NCBI RefSeq assembly: GCF_900107455.1
Contig: NZ_FNQB01000001.1
Location: 62,001-126,000 of the forward strand
From: Asanoa ishikariensis
Lineage (GTDB): Bacteria > Actinomycetota > Actinomycetes > Mycobacteriales > Micromonosporaceae
Direction: 5' to 3'
DNA length: 64,000 nucleotides
Translations under genes and position numbers: made by a program
Shown: one piece after another, positions 18,038 to 28,027 of the stretch
Layout: every line of letters starts with the position of its first letter
How positions within the stretch are numbered: the stretch's first letter is position 1
The notes under the pieces: model-generated
Databases searched by the model: none
Told to the model about the DNA's origin: nothing
What the model saw: only the letters and a program-made list of their open reading frames with translations

Positions 18038-18742
18038 ATGGACTTCGTTCTCATCCCTGGCTTGTGGCTCGACGGTTCCTCGTGGGACGAGGTCGTGCCG
18101 GTGATCGAGAAGGCCGGGCACCGCGCGCACGCGCTGACGCTGCCGGGCATGGTCGCCGGCGCCGCTCGGGCCTCGATCACCATCGGTGATCACGTCGATG
18201 CGGTTGTCGCGGTGGTCGACGACCTGGACCCGGCCGACGGCATCGTGCTGGTGGGCCACTCCGGCGGTGGGGCGATCGCGCACGCGGTGGCCGATGCCCG
18301 GCCCACGCTGGTCGACCGGGTCGTCTATGTCGACGCGGTGCCGGCCTCCGACGGCGACTGCATCAACGACAGCCTGCCGGCCATTAACGGCGAGGTGCCG
18401 CTACCCGCGTGGTCGGTGTTCGACGACGAGGACCTGGTCGACCTGTCCGAGTCGCTACGCGCGTCCTTCCGGGCCCGCGCCATCCCATCGCCACTGCTGG
18501 TGGCCGCCGGCCCGATCTCGCTCTCCGATCCGCGCCGCTACGACGTGCCGGCGACGGTGATCGCGTGCGAGTTCCCCAGCGTGGAGTTGCGGTCACTGAT
18601 TGAGCAGGGTTCGCCCTACACTGCCGAGCTCGCCCGCATTCGTGATGTCTCTTACATCGACCTGCCGACGGGGCACTGGCCGCAGTTCACCCGCCCTGTC
18701 GAGCTCGGGGAGGTGATTCTTACCGCTCTCCAAGAGGCCTGA
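18038..18742 (+). CDS. Alpha/beta hydrolase
   Basis: 234 residues from the ATG at 18038. Features: oxyanion loop FVLIPGLWLDGSSW near residue 10, nucleophile elbow VGHSGGG (Ser near 74), and catalytic His in LPTGHWPQFTRP near residue 215. The acid is probably the Asp in YVDAVPASDGD or a later one. It resembles salicylate-esterase-like hydrolases (MhpC/EstC type). Ten base pairs separate it from the permease gene, so it may be the last member of that operon. Substrate unknown. Confidence 0.85.
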   Translation: MDFVLIPGLWLDGSSWDEVVPVIEKAGHRAHALTLPGMVAGAARASITIGDHVDAVVAVVDDLDPADGIVLVGHSGGGAIAHAVADARPTLVDRVVYVDAVPASDGDCINDSLPAINGEVPLPAWSVFDDEDLVDLSESLRASFRARAIPSPLLVAAGPISLSDPRRYDVPATVIACEFPSVELRSLIEQGSPYTAELARIRDVSYIDLPTGHWPQFTRPVELGEVILTALQEA

Positions 18743-18793
18743 CGACCGGTCGGCTGGTGCGGTCGCTGATGGGCCCTGTCAGGATGGGTTGCC

Positions 18794-19675
18794 ATGGTGG
18801 TGGCGATGGCTTCAACGAAGGATTTGACCGACTGGCTGCGCGGCAGTGGGTTGTTGGTCGTCCTGTTCGTGGTTGGGGCGATCCTGCTGTCCCGACTGAC
18901 CCGGTGGATCAGCGGACGCATCTATCAGCGGATCGACGCCCATCCGGCGAGCACCGGGCAGATAGCCGACGAGGGAGCCAAGCACCGCCACGTCGTGACC
19001 CAGGGCCTGACCTGGCTCATCATCGTGGCGATCTACTCGATCGCCGCCGTGCTCATCCTGCAGCGCCTGAACGTCCCGGTGACCGGCCTGGTCGCGCCCG
19101 CCGCGGTGCTCGGCGTCGCGCTCGGCTTCGGCGCCCAGCGGATCGTGCAGGACATCCTGGCGGGCACGTTCATCATCTTCGAGCGCCAGTACGGCTTCGG
19201 CGACACGATCCGGATCGGCACACTGGGCTCGGAGACCGGCGTGACCGGCACAGTCGAAGAGGTAACCCTCCGGATCACCCGCCTGCGAACCCTCCAGGGC
19301 GAAGTGGTGATGATCCCCAACGGCCAGATCGTGCAGGTCATCAACATGTCCCGCGACTGGGCACGGGCGGTCATCGACGTGCCGGTGCCGACCAGCGTCG
19401 ACCTGACCCGGGCCCGCGAGATCCTCCAGGAGGTCACCGTGGCCGCGGTCGAAGACCCGAACCTGGGCGCCCTGCTGCTGGACGCGCCGACGGTGCTCGG
19501 CGTGCAGAGCCTCGAAGTCGACTCGGTGCACCTGCGGATCGTGGCCCGCACACTGCCGGGCAAGCAGTTCGACGTCGGCCGCGAGCTACGTTCCCGAGTA
19601 GCCATCGCCTTCCAACACGAAGGCGTCCGGGTAGCCACGGCCCTGGACACCGCCGAGCCGATGGCCGCCTCATGA
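18794..19675 (+). CDS. MscS-family mechanosensitive channel
   Basis: 293 residues. Membrane helices near 18-38, 70-92 and the pore helix around 95-125. The pore-lining and beta-domain signature GVALGFGAQRIVQDILAG followed by FERQYGFGDTIRIG is diagnostic. The C-terminal cytoplasmic vestibule domain covers 170-290. It would release solutes on hypo-osmotic shock. It overlaps the next gene by 4 bp (ATGA), so the two products are probably made together. Confidence 0.92.
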   Translation: MVVAMASTKDLTDWLRGSGLLVVLFVVGAILLSRLTRWISGRIYQRIDAHPASTGQIADEGAKHRHVVTQGLTWLIIVAIYSIAAVLILQRLNVPVTGLVAPAAVLGVALGFGAQRIVQDILAGTFIIFERQYGFGDTIRIGTLGSETGVTGTVEEVTLRITRLRTLQGEVVMIPNGQIVQVINMSRDWARAVIDVPVPTSVDLTRAREILQEVTVAAVEDPNLGALLLDAPTVLGVQSLEVDSVHLRIVARTLPGKQFDVGRELRSRVAIAFQHEGVRVATALDTAEPMAAS

Positions 19676-20037
19676 GCCGCTTGAAGCTGGGCAAGATCCG
19701 GCTCTCCACCGTCGTGCTCCTGGTGATCTTCTTGCTGGCCTTTGTCGGCTACTTCCTGCTGCGCCCGGAGCAGACGAACGCGATGGGCGGCGAGCAGCCG
19801 GGCTCCAACTCCCAGCAGCGAAACAGCCCGCCACCCTCGCCCACCCCGACACCACGCGAGACCCACTCGACACCGACGCAGTCGACGCCACCGACCCGCT
19901 CGACGACACCGACGCCGCGGTCGACCACACCGACAACCCCGCCTTCGACGACGCCAGAACCACCGTCGGAGAGCCCGTCCGGCCCACCGTCGCCGACGCT
20001 GGCCCCGCAGGACCCCTCCGAGGCCCCAAGCAACTAG
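19672..20037 (+). CDS. Single-pass membrane protein with Pro/Thr/Ser-rich tail
   Basis: 121 residues, ATG overlapping the MscS stop. Residues 12-32 are a membrane helix (VVLLVIFLLAFVGYFLL). The remainder, about 85 residues, is a low-complexity Pro/Thr/Ser tail (for example PPSPTPTPRETHSTP) likely to be extracytoplasmic and possibly glycosylated. No family recognised. The coupling suggests an accessory role to the channel or surface anchoring. Confidence 0.7.
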   Translation: MSRLKLGKIRLSTVVLLVIFLLAFVGYFLLRPEQTNAMGGEQPGSNSQQRNSPPPSPTPTPRETHSTPTQSTPPTRSTTPTPRSTTPTTPPSTTPEPPSESPSGPPSPTLAPQDPSEAPSN

Positions 20038-20051
20038 AGCCTTTCTTCACT

Positions 20052-20197
20052 TCCGATCACCATGAGCCAGGCAGTCGTCACCGCCAGATGACCCGGAGGT
20101 GCCCGGATCCCAGCCACCGCCAGCCGACCTGGCCTCATCGCCAGTGCCCCGACCCCGGCCATCGTGATCGGAGGCCCGCGATGATCGGCAGGACAGG
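20052..20197. repeat. Inverted-repeat segment containing a short dispersed repeat
   Basis: A 13-bp arm at 20052-20064 and its near-complement at 20160-20172 (12 of 13 matches) flank about 95 bp. Just outside, GATCGGCAGGACAGG at 20183-20197 is identical to the inner part of the terminal repeat of the element at 59960-60124. In both places it abuts the stop codon of a leftward gene. No coding potential. Confidence 0.45.
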
Positions 20198-20199
20198 TG

Positions 20200-20643
20200 C
20201 TAGGCGTCGGTCGGGTCGAGCATGCGGGCGTAGTACGTGACGTTGGCTACGTGCTCGACGATTTTGCGGATCGACCAGGCGCCGTCTTCGGGTTCGTGGT
20301 CCAGGGCCTCGGTGTCGAGCTGCCCGAGCCTCGCCCGGTAGCAGGCGGCGAGCCGGGTCAGTCGGCTGCGTGCCTCGTCGAGGTCGACCTCCGTGAACCG
20401 GGCGAAGTCGGCATGGGTGGTCACCGTCCGGCCGTGCCACTCGTCGGGGATCGTCGGCAGGCCGGCGAGCCGGCAGTCGATCTCGGCGAGGTGGTCGACG
20501 AGGTGATCGGCGACGCGGCGGATCGCCTTGTGCGGCGTCCAGGCGTTGCCGTCCCGGTGCACGGGACGCCCGTCCCATCCGAGCCAGCTTTCGGCCCGGC
20601 CCAGCACCTCGTCGACCGCCGCCGGAATCAGTTCAATGATCAT
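20200..20643 (-). CDS. DinB/YfiT-type metalloprotein
   Basis: 147 residues, ATG start. Fits the DinB four-helix bundle: helix 1 IIELIPAAVDEVLGRAES, DHLVDHLAEID, and the C-terminal SIRKIVEHVANVTYYARML with a putative metal-binding His. Members include mycothiol- or bacillithiol-dependent S-transferases and uncharacterised proteins. It diverges from an ArsR-type regulator 64 bp away, which may control it. Confidence 0.75.
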   Translation of the reverse strand: MIIELIPAAVDEVLGRAESWLGWDGRPVHRDGNAWTPHKAIRRVADHLVDHLAEIDCRLAGLPTIPDEWHGRTVTTHADFARFTEVDLDEARSRLTRLAACYRARLGQLDTEALDHEPEDGAWSIRKIVEHVANVTYYARMLDPTDA

Positions 20644-20707
20644 GGGCCGAAGGTAGGAGCCGAACAGTTCGGTCGGCGCCGAAGTGTCGGCGGCCTACCG
20701 TTGGGCG

Positions 20708-21397
20708 ATGACCACCGATGTCGACCTGGCCGCGGCCGCGCGGCTGATCGCCGAGCCGGCCCGCGCTGCCATGCTCGACGCGCTGCTATCGGGCCAGGCG
20801 CTGGCCGCCGGCGAGCTCGCCCGGGCCGGTGGTGTGCGGGCCTCGACGGCCAGCGGCCACCTGTCCCAACTCGTCGAGGGCGGTCTGGTCGCGGTCACCC
20901 ACAGCGGGCGGCACCGTTATTTCCGGCTGGCCTCGCCCGACGTGGCCCACGCACTGGAGGCACTGGGCGCGATCAGCCCGCCACGACCGATCCGCTCGCT
21001 GCGCCAGTCCCGCACGGACGAGGCGATGACGCTGGCGCGCACCTGCTACGACCATCTGGCCGGCGTCGTGGCGGTGTCCCTCGTCGACGCCTTCGTAGCC
21101 GACGAGCTCCTGGCGGCCGGCGGCGACGGGTTCACCCTGACCCCGACGGGCGCCGAGGTGCTGGCCGACGCGGGCGTGGACGTGGTGGGCGCCAAGACCA
21201 GCCGGCGGGCCTTCGCCCGCTCGTGCCTCGATTTCACCGAACGCCGCCCCCACCTGGCCGGCGCCCTCGGCGCGGCGCTGTGCGCCCAGACCCTCGCGGA
21301 CGGCTGGTTCGTGCGGCGCGCGCCCGGCCACCGCGCCCTCCGGATCACCGACGAGGGCCGGCGTCAGCTCGCGAAGCGCTGGAACATCACGGTCTAG
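20708..21397 (+). CDS. ArsR-type HTH regulator with long C-terminal domain
   Basis: 229 residues from the ATG at 20708. The winged helix covers residues 8-85 (IAEPARAAMLDALLSGQALA, GVRASTASGHLSQLVEGGLV, HRYFRLAS). The C-terminal 140 residues (ARTCYDHLAGVVAVSLVDAF, RPHLAGALGAALC) match the extended ArsR proteins found in actinomycetes. The ligand is unknown; two Cys near residues 119 and 179 could be sensors. Divergent from the DinB-like gene, and overlapping by 4 bp with the convergent gene downstream. Confidence 0.85.
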   Translation: MTTDVDLAAAARLIAEPARAAMLDALLSGQALAAGELARAGGVRASTASGHLSQLVEGGLVAVTHSGRHRYFRLASPDVAHALEALGAISPPRPIRSLRQSRTDEAMTLARTCYDHLAGVVAVSLVDAFVADELLAAGGDGFTLTPTGAEVLADAGVDVVGAKTSRRAFARSCLDFTERRPHLAGALGAALCAQTLADGWFVRRAPGHRALRITDEGRRQLAKRWNITV

Positions 21398-21843
21398 CCG
21401 CTGGGCTTGCTGAGCATCCGGGCGACCATCTCGAACGACGCGGCGCCCAGGTCCAGATTGGCGGCGGCCGCGCGGATCGGCTGCTCGAGCTGCGGGTCGT
21501 AGCCCTCGAGGCCCGTCTCCTCCTCGACCACCTGGCCGAGCAGGAACATCGTCCGGAGTACGGCGGTGGCGTCCTCGCCGGTGTCGCCGTAGGGGACGTT
21601 CATCTCAGCGGAGTCCGCGTAGAGCGAGAGCTGGATGCCGGTGCGATCGTGGCTGATCTCGCCGCCGTCGTCGGTCAGGCTGGCCTCGACCTCGCCCAAC
21701 AGCAGCTTTGCCCGGGTGACCACCTGCTGCCAGACCTGCTTGTCCGGCCCGGCACCGAAATCCTGGTAGTCCTCGGCGGCTTCCAGCGCCTCGTCCCAGC
21801 TCTGCTCCGGCTGCCGGCGCAGGAACAGGAGGTCATAGCTCAC
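21394..21843 (-). CDS. Hypothetical soluble protein
   Basis: 149 residues from a GTG. Acidic, without signal peptide or membrane helix. It begins MSYDLLFLRR and contains the segments LYADSAEMNVPYGDTGEDA and LRTMFLLGQVVEEETG. These resemble a widespread family of small actinobacterial proteins of unknown role, but I cannot name it. It overlaps the convergent ArsR gene by 4 bp. Highly coding-like codon use. Confidence 0.7.
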   Translation of the reverse strand: MSYDLLFLRRQPEQSWDEALEAAEDYQDFGAGPDKQVWQQVVTRAKLLLGEVEASLTDDGGEISHDRTGIQLSLYADSAEMNVPYGDTGEDATAVLRTMFLLGQVVEEETGLEGYDPQLEQPIRAAAANLDLGAASFEMVARMLSKPSG

Positions 21844-22009
21844 GGGCGCAGCGTACCGGCGACGGTCGACGCATGGATGAGCGTGAACAGGTGCCGTTGG
21901 TGGCCGTTAGACGGATCCGCGATCGTCTCTTCGCGGCCAGTCCAGACCTGACCGGCCGGCACCGCGGTGAAGCTTGCCGGGCTCGAAACCCACGGGGATC
22001 AGCATTCGG

Positions 22010-22082
22010 TGGAGCCGAGGGGACTTGAACCCCTAACCCCTGCCTTGCAAAGGCAGTGCTCTGCCAGTTGAGCTACGGCCCC
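22010..22082 (-). tRNA. tRNA-Ala (anticodon TGC)
   Basis: 73 bases. Acceptor stem GGGGCCG pairs with CGGCTCC; anticodon stem CTGCC/GGCAG around TTTGCAA gives anticodon TGC; the T-arm has GGTTCAAGTCC. The CCA end is not encoded. It lies in the conserved gyrA - tRNA-Ile - tRNA-Ala order. Confidence 0.97.
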
Positions 22083-22112
22083 GACGGCGGGTGGAGCCGC
22101 CAGATCGGAAAA

Positions 22113-22241
22113 CTATCGGAGGTCGGGAGCGGTGGTCGCCTCGTGCCACAGGGCCCGCTCGTCGCTGGACGCCTTGACCTTCTTGACGACCAGGGCGGCG
22201 ACGCCTACGACTCCGACGATGATCAGGAGCTTCTTCAACAT
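22113..22241 (-). CDS. DLW-39 family small membrane protein
   Basis: 42 codons from the ATG at 22241 to a TAG, lying between the two tRNA genes. It begins MLKKLLIIVGVVGVAALVV, one membrane helix, followed by a basic KKVKA and ALWHEAT. Actinobacteria carry a protein of about 39 residues at this place (DLW-39 family, named for a DLW motif). Here the motif reads ALW. Function is not known. Position, length and layout support a real gene in spite of its size. Confidence 0.8.
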   Translation of the reverse strand: MLKKLLIIVGVVGVAALVVKKVKASSDERALWHEATTAPDLR

Positions 22242-22276
22242 TGGGGGAATCCCCTCACGCTCGCAACCGTCTGAAG

Positions 22277-22350
22277 TGGGGCTAGCTGGAATCGAACCAG
22301 CGACCTCAGAGTTATCAGCTCTGCGCTCTAACCGACTGAGCTATAGCCCC
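22277..22350 (-). tRNA. tRNA-Ile (anticodon GAT)
   Basis: 74 bases. Acceptor stem GGGGCTA/TAGCCCC; anticodon stem CAGAG/CTCTG around CTGATAA gives anticodon GAT; T-arm GGTTCGATTCC. The CCA end is not encoded. It lies downstream of gyrA and the DUF3566 gene. Confidence 0.97.
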
Positions 22351-22430
22351 GTGCGACCGGGCAAGGTTACCGTACCGCCCTGGCTTCCCCCAACTTGGAT
22401 ACCCGGCGCGGCGCTGGGGGGTGACCGACA

Positions 22431-22462
22431 AGGAGGCGCGACGCCGAAGCGTCACGCCTCCT
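22431..22462 (-). terminator. Hairpin after the DUF3566 gene
   Basis: An AGGAGGCG arm and its complement, extended by GACGC/GCGTC with one mismatch, around a CGAA loop. It lies 17 bp beyond the stop of the leftward DUF3566 gene and before tRNA-Ile, and so would end the gyr transcript. Confidence 0.6.
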
Positions 22463-22478
22463 CGCTGTAGAACAGGGC

Positions 22479-23414
22479 CTAGTCGCGCTCGGCGAGCGTG
22501 AGCTCGACGCCGCCGACCAGGTCGGCGCAGACGTTGTAGATGAACGCGCCCAGGGTGGCCAGTGCGGTGAAGAGCACCACGTTGACCACGCCGATCAGGG
22601 CCGACGTGCCGATCACGCCCTTGGCCGTGATCTTGAACGTGCTGCCGTCGCTGCCGCCGCTGGCGCTGATCAGGTCGCCCAGGCTGGTGTTGACCTTCTC
22701 GAAGACGCCCATCGCGTCGAGTGCCAGGTAGAGCACCGACGTCGCGACGATGACCACGATGAAGAGCACCAGAGACACGGCGAACGAGAACTTGAACACC
22801 GACCACGGGTCGATCCGCTTGACGTTGAGCCGGGCCCGCCGCGGGCCACGCGCGGCCCCGCCGGCCACCGTCGAACGCGCGGTGCGGACCGCCTCGGTCA
22901 CCCGGGCAGCGCCCACCGCGGAAGCGGGAGCAGCGCCAGCGGCACCGGCCGCGCCGGCCGCACCAGGCCGGGTCGCGGTAGCGGCGGCCTGAGGCGCGCC
23001 GCCACCGAGACCACCAAAGCCAAGGCCCGAACCGGCGTCACCGGGACGCTCACCCGGGCGCGACGCACCCGGACGCGTGATGGTCGGAGGCACGGACCCG
23101 CCGCCCGACAGGCCACCGCCGACCGAAGTGCCGACGGAGACCGGCGGCTTCGGACCGGACCCGGAAGCTGCCGCGCTGGCGGCACCGGACGACTCGGAAC
23201 TCCCGTCGGGCGCGTTGCCACCCTCGCCGGGAGTTTCCGGCGGCGGTGTCATGCCCGGTGCACGGGTGAACTTGGGCGACGGTGCGTCGGCGGGGACTAC
23301 CGCCCGGCCTACTGCCGCACGGCCGGTCGCAGACGAGCCGCTGTCCGCGGTCTCGCCTTCGGCCGGGGTGGTCGAGGCCCCCGCAGTCCCCGACTTCGCC
23401 TGTGTCTCCGTCAT
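22479..23414 (-). CDS. DUF3566 membrane protein (gyrA-linked)
   Basis: 311 residues from the ATG at 23414, four bases after the gyrA stop; a TTG one codon earlier is possible. Residues 1-190 are a disordered Gly/Ala/Pro/Ser-rich region. From about 195 (RARLNVKRIDPWSVFKFSF) comes the conserved DUF3566 domain with membrane helices near 210-233 and 270-295, and a closing motif YNVCADLVGGVELTLAE. The gene follows gyrA in most actinobacteria. Its role is unknown; suggestions include cell-envelope or division functions. The gap to gyrA indicates cotranscription. Confidence 0.88.
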   Translation of the reverse strand: MTETQAKSGTAGASTTPAEGETADSGSSATGRAAVGRAVVPADAPSPKFTRAPGMTPPPETPGEGGNAPDGSSESSGAASAAASGSGPKPPVSVGTSVGGGLSGGGSVPPTITRPGASRPGERPGDAGSGLGFGGLGGGAPQAAATATRPGAAGAAGAAGAAPASAVGAARVTEAVRTARSTVAGGAARGPRRARLNVKRIDPWSVFKFSFAVSLVLFIVVIVATSVLYLALDAMGVFEKVNTSLGDLISASGGSDGSTFKITAKGVIGTSALIGVVNVVLFTALATLGAFIYNVCADLVGGVELTLAERD

Positions 23415-23417
23415 CAA

Positions 23418-25940
23418 CTAGTCCTGTTCGTCGGGCTCGTCGGCATTGCGAGCGATGGCCACGATGGTTACGCCGTCCGGAAGGTCCATGAGCTTGACCC
23501 CCATTGTGTTCCGATCGCGCGTTCGGCGTACAGGCTTCACCGGAGTCCGGATAACACCACCATTGCTCGTTATAGCAAACAGCTCATCGTCGGGACTGAT
23601 CACCACCGCTCCAACGAGACCGCCCCGACGCTCGGTGAGCTTAGCGGTCAGTACGCCCTTTCCGCCGCGCCCCTGCACCGGGTACTCAGAGATAGGCGTG
23701 CGCTTCGCATAGCCACCATTGGTGGCCACCAGCACGTCCAAATGCTCCATGCCGTCCCGGACAACCTCCATGGCCAGCAGTTCGTCCTCGCCGGTGAACC
23801 GCATGCCGATGACACCGGAGGTGGCCCGGCCCATCGGGCGCAGCGCCTCGTCGGTCGCGTTGAACCGGATCGCCTGCGCCATCTTGGACACCAGCAGCAG
23901 GTCGTCCCCGATGCCGGCGAGCGCGGCGCCAACGAGCTCGTCCTCGTCGCGCAGGTTGATCGCGATGATGCCGCCCGAGCGGTTGGAGTCGAACTCCTCC
24001 AGCTTGGTCTTCTTGACCAGGCCGTTGCGGGTGGCCAGGACCAGGTAGGGCGCCACACCGTAGTTGGCGATCTCGATCACCTGTGCGATGTGCTCGTCCG
24101 GCTGGAACGCCAGCAGGTTGGCCACGTGCTGGCCGCGGGCGGTGCGACTCGCCTCCGGCAGCTCGTACGCCTTGGCGCGGTAGACCCGGCCCTTGTTCGT
24201 GAAGAACAGGATCCAGTCGTGCGTCGAGCAGACGAAGAAGTGGCTGACGATGTCGTCCTGCCGCAACCCCGCTCCGCTGACACCCTTGCCGCCCCGCCGC
24301 TGCGAGCGGTAGAGGTCGACCTTGGTGCGCTTCGCGTACCCGGTGCGGGTGATCGTCACGACCACGTCCTCGCGGGCGATGAGGTCTTCCATCGAGACCT
24401 CGCCGTCGAACGGGATGATCTTGGTGCGGCGCTCGTCGCCCCACTTGGCGACGATCTCGCTGAGCTCGTCGGCGACGATCTTCCGCTGCCGCTCCGGCTT
24501 GGCGAGGATGTCGCGCAGGTCGGCGATGTCGATCTCGATCTTCGCCAACTCGTCGATGATCTTCTGCCGCTCCAGGGCCGCGAGGCGGCGGAGCTGCATG
24601 TCGAGGATCGCGGTCGCCTGGATGTCGTCGATGTCCAGCAGGGTCCGCAGCCCGCCGCGGGCGTCTTCGACGGTGGGCGAGCGCCGGATCAGGGCGATGA
24701 CCTCGTCGAGGGCGTCCAGCGCCTTGACCAGACCGCGCAGGATGTGCGCGCGCTCCTCGGCCTTGCGCAGCCGATAAGCGGTGCGGCGCTGGATGACGTC
24801 GATCTGGTGCTCGACGTAGTAGCGGATGAACTGCGCCAGGTTGAGCGTGCGCGGCACGCCGTCGACCAGCGCCAGCATGTTGGCGCCGAAGGTCTCCTGA
24901 AGCTGGGTGTGCTTGTACAGGTTGTTGAGCACGACCTTCGCGACCGCGTCGCGACGCAGCACGATCACGATCCGCATGCCCGTGCGGCCCGAGGACTCGT
25001 CCCGGATGTCGGCGATGCCGCCGATCTTGCCCTCGCGGATCAGTTCGGCGATCCGCTCGGCCAGGTTGTCGGGGTTGACCTGATAGGGCAGCTCGCTGAC
25101 GACGAGGCAGGCGCGACCCTTCTTGTCTTCCTCGACCTCGACCACCGCGCGCATCCGGATCGAGCCGCGACCGGTGCGGTAGGCGTCCTGGATCGCCTGC
25201 TGACCGACGATCAGGCCGTAGGTCGGGAAGTCAGGACCCTTGACGATGCCCAGCAGCGCTTCGAGCGTGGTGGCCTCGTCCTCCTCCGGGTTGTCGAGGC
25301 ACCACTTGACCGCCTCGGCGACCTCCCGCAGGTTGTGCGGCGGGATCTTGGTGGCCATGCCGACCGCGATGCCCTCGGCGCCGTTGACCAGGAGGTTGGG
25401 GATCCGCGACGGCAGGATCACGGGCTCCTTGGCCCGGCCGTCGTAGTTGTCCTGGAAGTCGACGGTGTCCTCGTCGATGTCCCGGAGCATCTCCATGGCC
25501 AGCGGGTCGAGCTTGCACTCGGTGTACCGCATGGCGGCGGCCGGGTCGTTGCCCGGCGAGCCGAAGTTGCCGTTGCCGTCGACCAGCGGGTAGCGCAGCG
25601 ACCAGGTCTGTGCCATCCGGACCAGCGCGTCGTAGATCGCGGAGTCGCCGTGCGGGTGGAACTGACCCATCACGTCGCCGACGACCCGGGAACACTTCAC
25701 GTAGCCGCGGTCGGGCCGGTAGCCCGAGTCGTACATCGCGTAAAGGATCTTGCGGTGAACCGGCTTGAGACCATCGCGGACGTCCGGAAGCGCACGCCCG
25801 ACGATGACGCTCATCGCGTAGTCGAGGTACGAGCGCTGCATCTCGACCTCGAGCCCGACCGGCTCGATGCGGTCGCGACTGCTTACCGCGGCCGCCGCCG
25901 CCTCAAGATCCGGCTCGTTGGCCTCGGGGATATCCGTCAC
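23418..25940 (-). CDS. gyrA: DNA gyrase subunit A
   Basis: 840 residues. With GyrB it introduces negative supercoils. The breakage-reunion domain holds the catalytic Tyr in AAMRYTE near residue 138. The quinolone-resistance region reads [17 protein letters not shown] with Ser and Asp at the positions altered in resistant strains, so it looks wild type. The GyrA box QRRGGKG is near residue 555, followed by the beta-pinwheel C-terminal domain. It lies 140 bp after gyrB on the same strand. The gap holds two perfect DnaA-box sequences. Confidence 0.98.
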   Translation of the reverse strand: MTDIPEANEPDLEAAAAAVSSRDRIEPVGLEVEMQRSYLDYAMSVIVGRALPDVRDGLKPVHRKILYAMYDSGYRPDRGYVKCSRVVGDVMGQFHPHGDSAIYDALVRMAQTWSLRYPLVDGNGNFGSPGNDPAAAMRYTECKLDPLAMEMLRDIDEDTVDFQDNYDGRAKEPVILPSRIPNLLVNGAEGIAVGMATKIPPHNLREVAEAVKWCLDNPEEDEATTLEALLGIVKGPDFPTYGLIVGQQAIQDAYRTGRGSIRMRAVVEVEEDKKGRACLVVSELPYQVNPDNLAERIAELIREGKIGGIADIRDESSGRTGMRIVIVLRRDAVAKVVLNNLYKHTQLQETFGANMLALVDGVPRTLNLAQFIRYYVEHQIDVIQRRTAYRLRKAEERAHILRGLVKALDALDEVIALIRRSPTVEDARGGLRTLLDIDDIQATAILDMQLRRLAALERQKIIDELAKIEIDIADLRDILAKPERQRKIVADELSEIVAKWGDERRTKIIPFDGEVSMEDLIAREDVVVTITRTGYAKRTKVDLYRSQRRGGKGVSGAGLRQDDIVSHFFVCSTHDWILFFTNKGRVYRAKAYELPEASRTARGQHVANLLAFQPDEHIAQVIEIANYGVAPYLVLATRNGLVKKTKLEEFDSNRSGGIIAINLRDEDELVGAALAGIGDDLLLVSKMAQAIRFNATDEALRPMGRATSGVIGMRFTGEDELLAMEVVRDGMEHLDVLVATNGGYAKRTPISEYPVQGRGGKGVLTAKLTERRGGLVGAVVISPDDELFAITSNGGVIRTPVKPVRRTRDRNTMGVKLMDLPDGVTIVAIARNADEPDEQD

Positions 25941-25977
25941 AATTAATCCTTTTTCGCCCTAAATGCCGTCTTTGTCC

Positions 25978-26017
25978 TGTGGATAACGGCTGTGGAAACC
26001 GACCTGTCTGTGGATAA
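25978..26017. promoter_or_regulatory. DnaA-box pair between gyrB and gyrA
   Basis: TGTGGATAA at 25978-25986 and 26009-26017 are exact complements of the DnaA box TTATCCACA, 31 bp apart; TGTGGAAAC at 25991-25999 is a weaker match. They lie in the gyrB-gyrA gap, 7.5 kb from oriC. Confidence 0.6.
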
Positions 26018-26080
26018 CTTCAGCGCTCGCTCAGTCCCGGGGCCGACTCATACACGCGAGCCGACCCCCGAACGGTTGCG

Positions 26081-28027
26081 TCAGATGTCGAGGAACCGCA
26101 CGTCTTTCGCGTTGCGCTGGATGAACGAGCGCCGGGCCTCGACGTCTTCGCCCATCAGCACGCTGAAGAGCTCGTCGGCGGTCGCCGCGTCGTCGAGCGT
26201 CACCTGGCGCAGGGTGCGGGTGCCCGGGTTCATCGTGGTCTCCCACAGCTCCGGGTAGTTCATCTCGCCCAGACCCTTGAACCGCTGGATGTCGTCCGGC
26301 TTGGCGTTGGGCTTGGTCTCCTGGCGGAGCCGGATCAGCCCGTCACGCTCGCGGTCCGAGTACGCGTACTGCGCGTCGTCGCCCTTCTTGTTCCACTTGA
26401 TCTTGTAGAGCGGCGGCGACGCCAGGTAGACGTGGCCGAGCTCGACCAGCGGACGCATGAAGCGGAACAGCAGGGTGAGCAGCAGCGTCTGGATGTGCTG
26501 GCCGTCGACGTCGGCGTCGGCCATCAGCACCACCTTGTGGTAGCGCAGCTTCTCCAGGTCGAAGTCGTCGTGGATGCCGGTGCCCAGCGCCGTGATCAGC
26601 GCCTGGACCTCGTTGTTCTTCAGCACCCGGTCGATCCGGGCCTTCTCCACGTTGAGGATCTTGCCGCGGATCGGCAGGATCGCCTGCACCCGCGGGTCAC
26701 GGCCCTGCTTGGCCGAGCCACCGGCCGAGTCACCCTCGACGATGAACACCTCGGACTCGCGCGGGTCGGTCGACTGGCAGTCGGCCAGCTTGCCCGGCAT
26801 CGAGCCGGACTCCAGCAGCGACTTGCGGCGGGCCAGCTTGCGGGCCTGCTGCGCGGCGATCCGGGCGCGAGAGGCCTGGGTCGCCTTCGTGATGATCGTC
26901 TTGGCCTCGCTGGGGTTGCGCTCCAGCCAGTCGTTGAGCCACTCGTTGCAGACCCGCTGCACGAAGCTCTTCACCGGGGTGTTGCCCAGCTTGGTCTTGG
27001 TCTGGCCCTCGAACTGCGGGTTGGCCAGCTTGACCGACACGATCGCCGCGAGGCCTTCCCGGATGTCCTCACCGGTGAGCTTCTCGTCGCCCTTGAGGAT
27101 CTTCTTCTCGGCGCCGTACTTGTTGACCACACCGGTCAGCGCCGCGCGGAAGCCCTCTTCGTGGGTGCCGCCCTCGTGGGTGTTGATCGTGTTGGCGAAG
27201 GTGTAGACCGACTCGCCGTACGACTCGTTCCACTGCATGGCGATCTCGACCGCCATGCCCTCCTCTTCACCACCGAACTCGATCACGGACTTGTGGATCG
27301 ACGACTTGGAGTTGTTGAGGTGCCGGACGAAGTCGGCGATGCCGCCCTTGTAGAGGAAGGTCACCTCGCGCGGCTTGCCGTCCTCCTCGTTGCCCGCACG
27401 CTCGTCGCGGAAGTGGATGGTGAGCCCGCGGTTCAGGAACGCGTACTCCTGGAGACGCCGGTAGATCGTCTCGAAGGTGAACTCGGTCGTCTCGAAGATC
27501 TTCTCGTCGGGCCAGAACGAGACCGAGGAACCGGTCGTGTTGGTGGTCTCACCCTTCTCCAGCGGCCCCGGCTTGGAGTTGGTGTAGCTCTGCCGGTACA
27601 CGTTCCCGGACTTGTGGATGACCACCTGCATCCGGGTCGACAGGGCGTTGACCACGGAGACGCCGACGCCGTGCAGGCCGCCGGAGACCGCGTACGCCTT
27701 GCCGTCGAACTTGCCGCCGGCGTGCAGGACGGTCAGCGCGACCTCGACACCCGGCTTCTTCAGCGTCGGGTGGAGGTCGACGGGGAAACCACGGCCGTTG
27801 TCGACGACGCGCACGCCACCATCGGCGAGCAGCACGACGTCGATCGTGTCGCAGTAGCCGGCCAGGGCCTCGTCGACCGCGTTGTCGACGACCTCCCAGA
27901 CCAGGTGATGCAGGCCACGTTCACCGGTCGACCCGATGTACATACCGGGGCGCTTGCGGACGGCCTCGAGCCCCTCGAGCACCTGGATCGATGCGGCGCC
28001 GTACTCCTGCTTTTTCTGCGTTGCCAC
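26081..28027 (-). CDS. gyrB: DNA gyrase subunit B
   Basis: 648 residues from the GTG at 28027 (begins [19 protein letters not shown]), chosen because family members start at this point; GTG at 28036 and an ATG at 28096 are in frame upstream. The GHKL ATPase domain has VDNAVDEA near residue 49 and [15 protein letters not shown] near 117. The Toprim domain has [14 protein letters not shown] and the metal-binding DADVDG. The C-terminus ends in VRFLDI. It supplies ATP-driven strand passage with GyrA. First of the leftward gyrB-gyrA-DUF3566 unit. Confidence 0.97.
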   Translation of the reverse strand: MATQKKQEYGAASIQVLEGLEAVRKRPGMYIGSTGERGLHHLVWEVVDNAVDEALAGYCDTIDVVLLADGGVRVVDNGRGFPVDLHPTLKKPGVEVALTVLHAGGKFDGKAYAVSGGLHGVGVSVVNALSTRMQVVIHKSGNVYRQSYTNSKPGPLEKGETTNTTGSSVSFWPDEKIFETTEFTFETIYRRLQEYAFLNRGLTIHFRDERAGNEEDGKPREVTFLYKGGIADFVRHLNNSKSSIHKSVIEFGGEEEGMAVEIAMQWNESYGESVYTFANTINTHEGGTHEEGFRAALTGVVNKYGAEKKILKGDEKLTGEDIREGLAAIVSVKLANPQFEGQTKTKLGNTPVKSFVQRVCNEWLNDWLERNPSEAKTIITKATQASRARIAAQQARKLARRKSLLESGSMPGKLADCQSTDPRESEVFIVEGDSAGGSAKQGRDPRVQAILPIRGKILNVEKARIDRVLKNNEVQALITALGTGIHDDFDLEKLRYHKVVLMADADVDGQHIQTLLLTLLFRFMRPLVELGHVYLASPPLYKIKWNKKGDDAQYAYSDRERDGLIRLRQETKPNAKPDDIQRFKGLGEMNYPELWETTMNPGTRTLRQVTLDDAATADELFSVLMGEDVEARRSFIQRNAKDVRFLDI

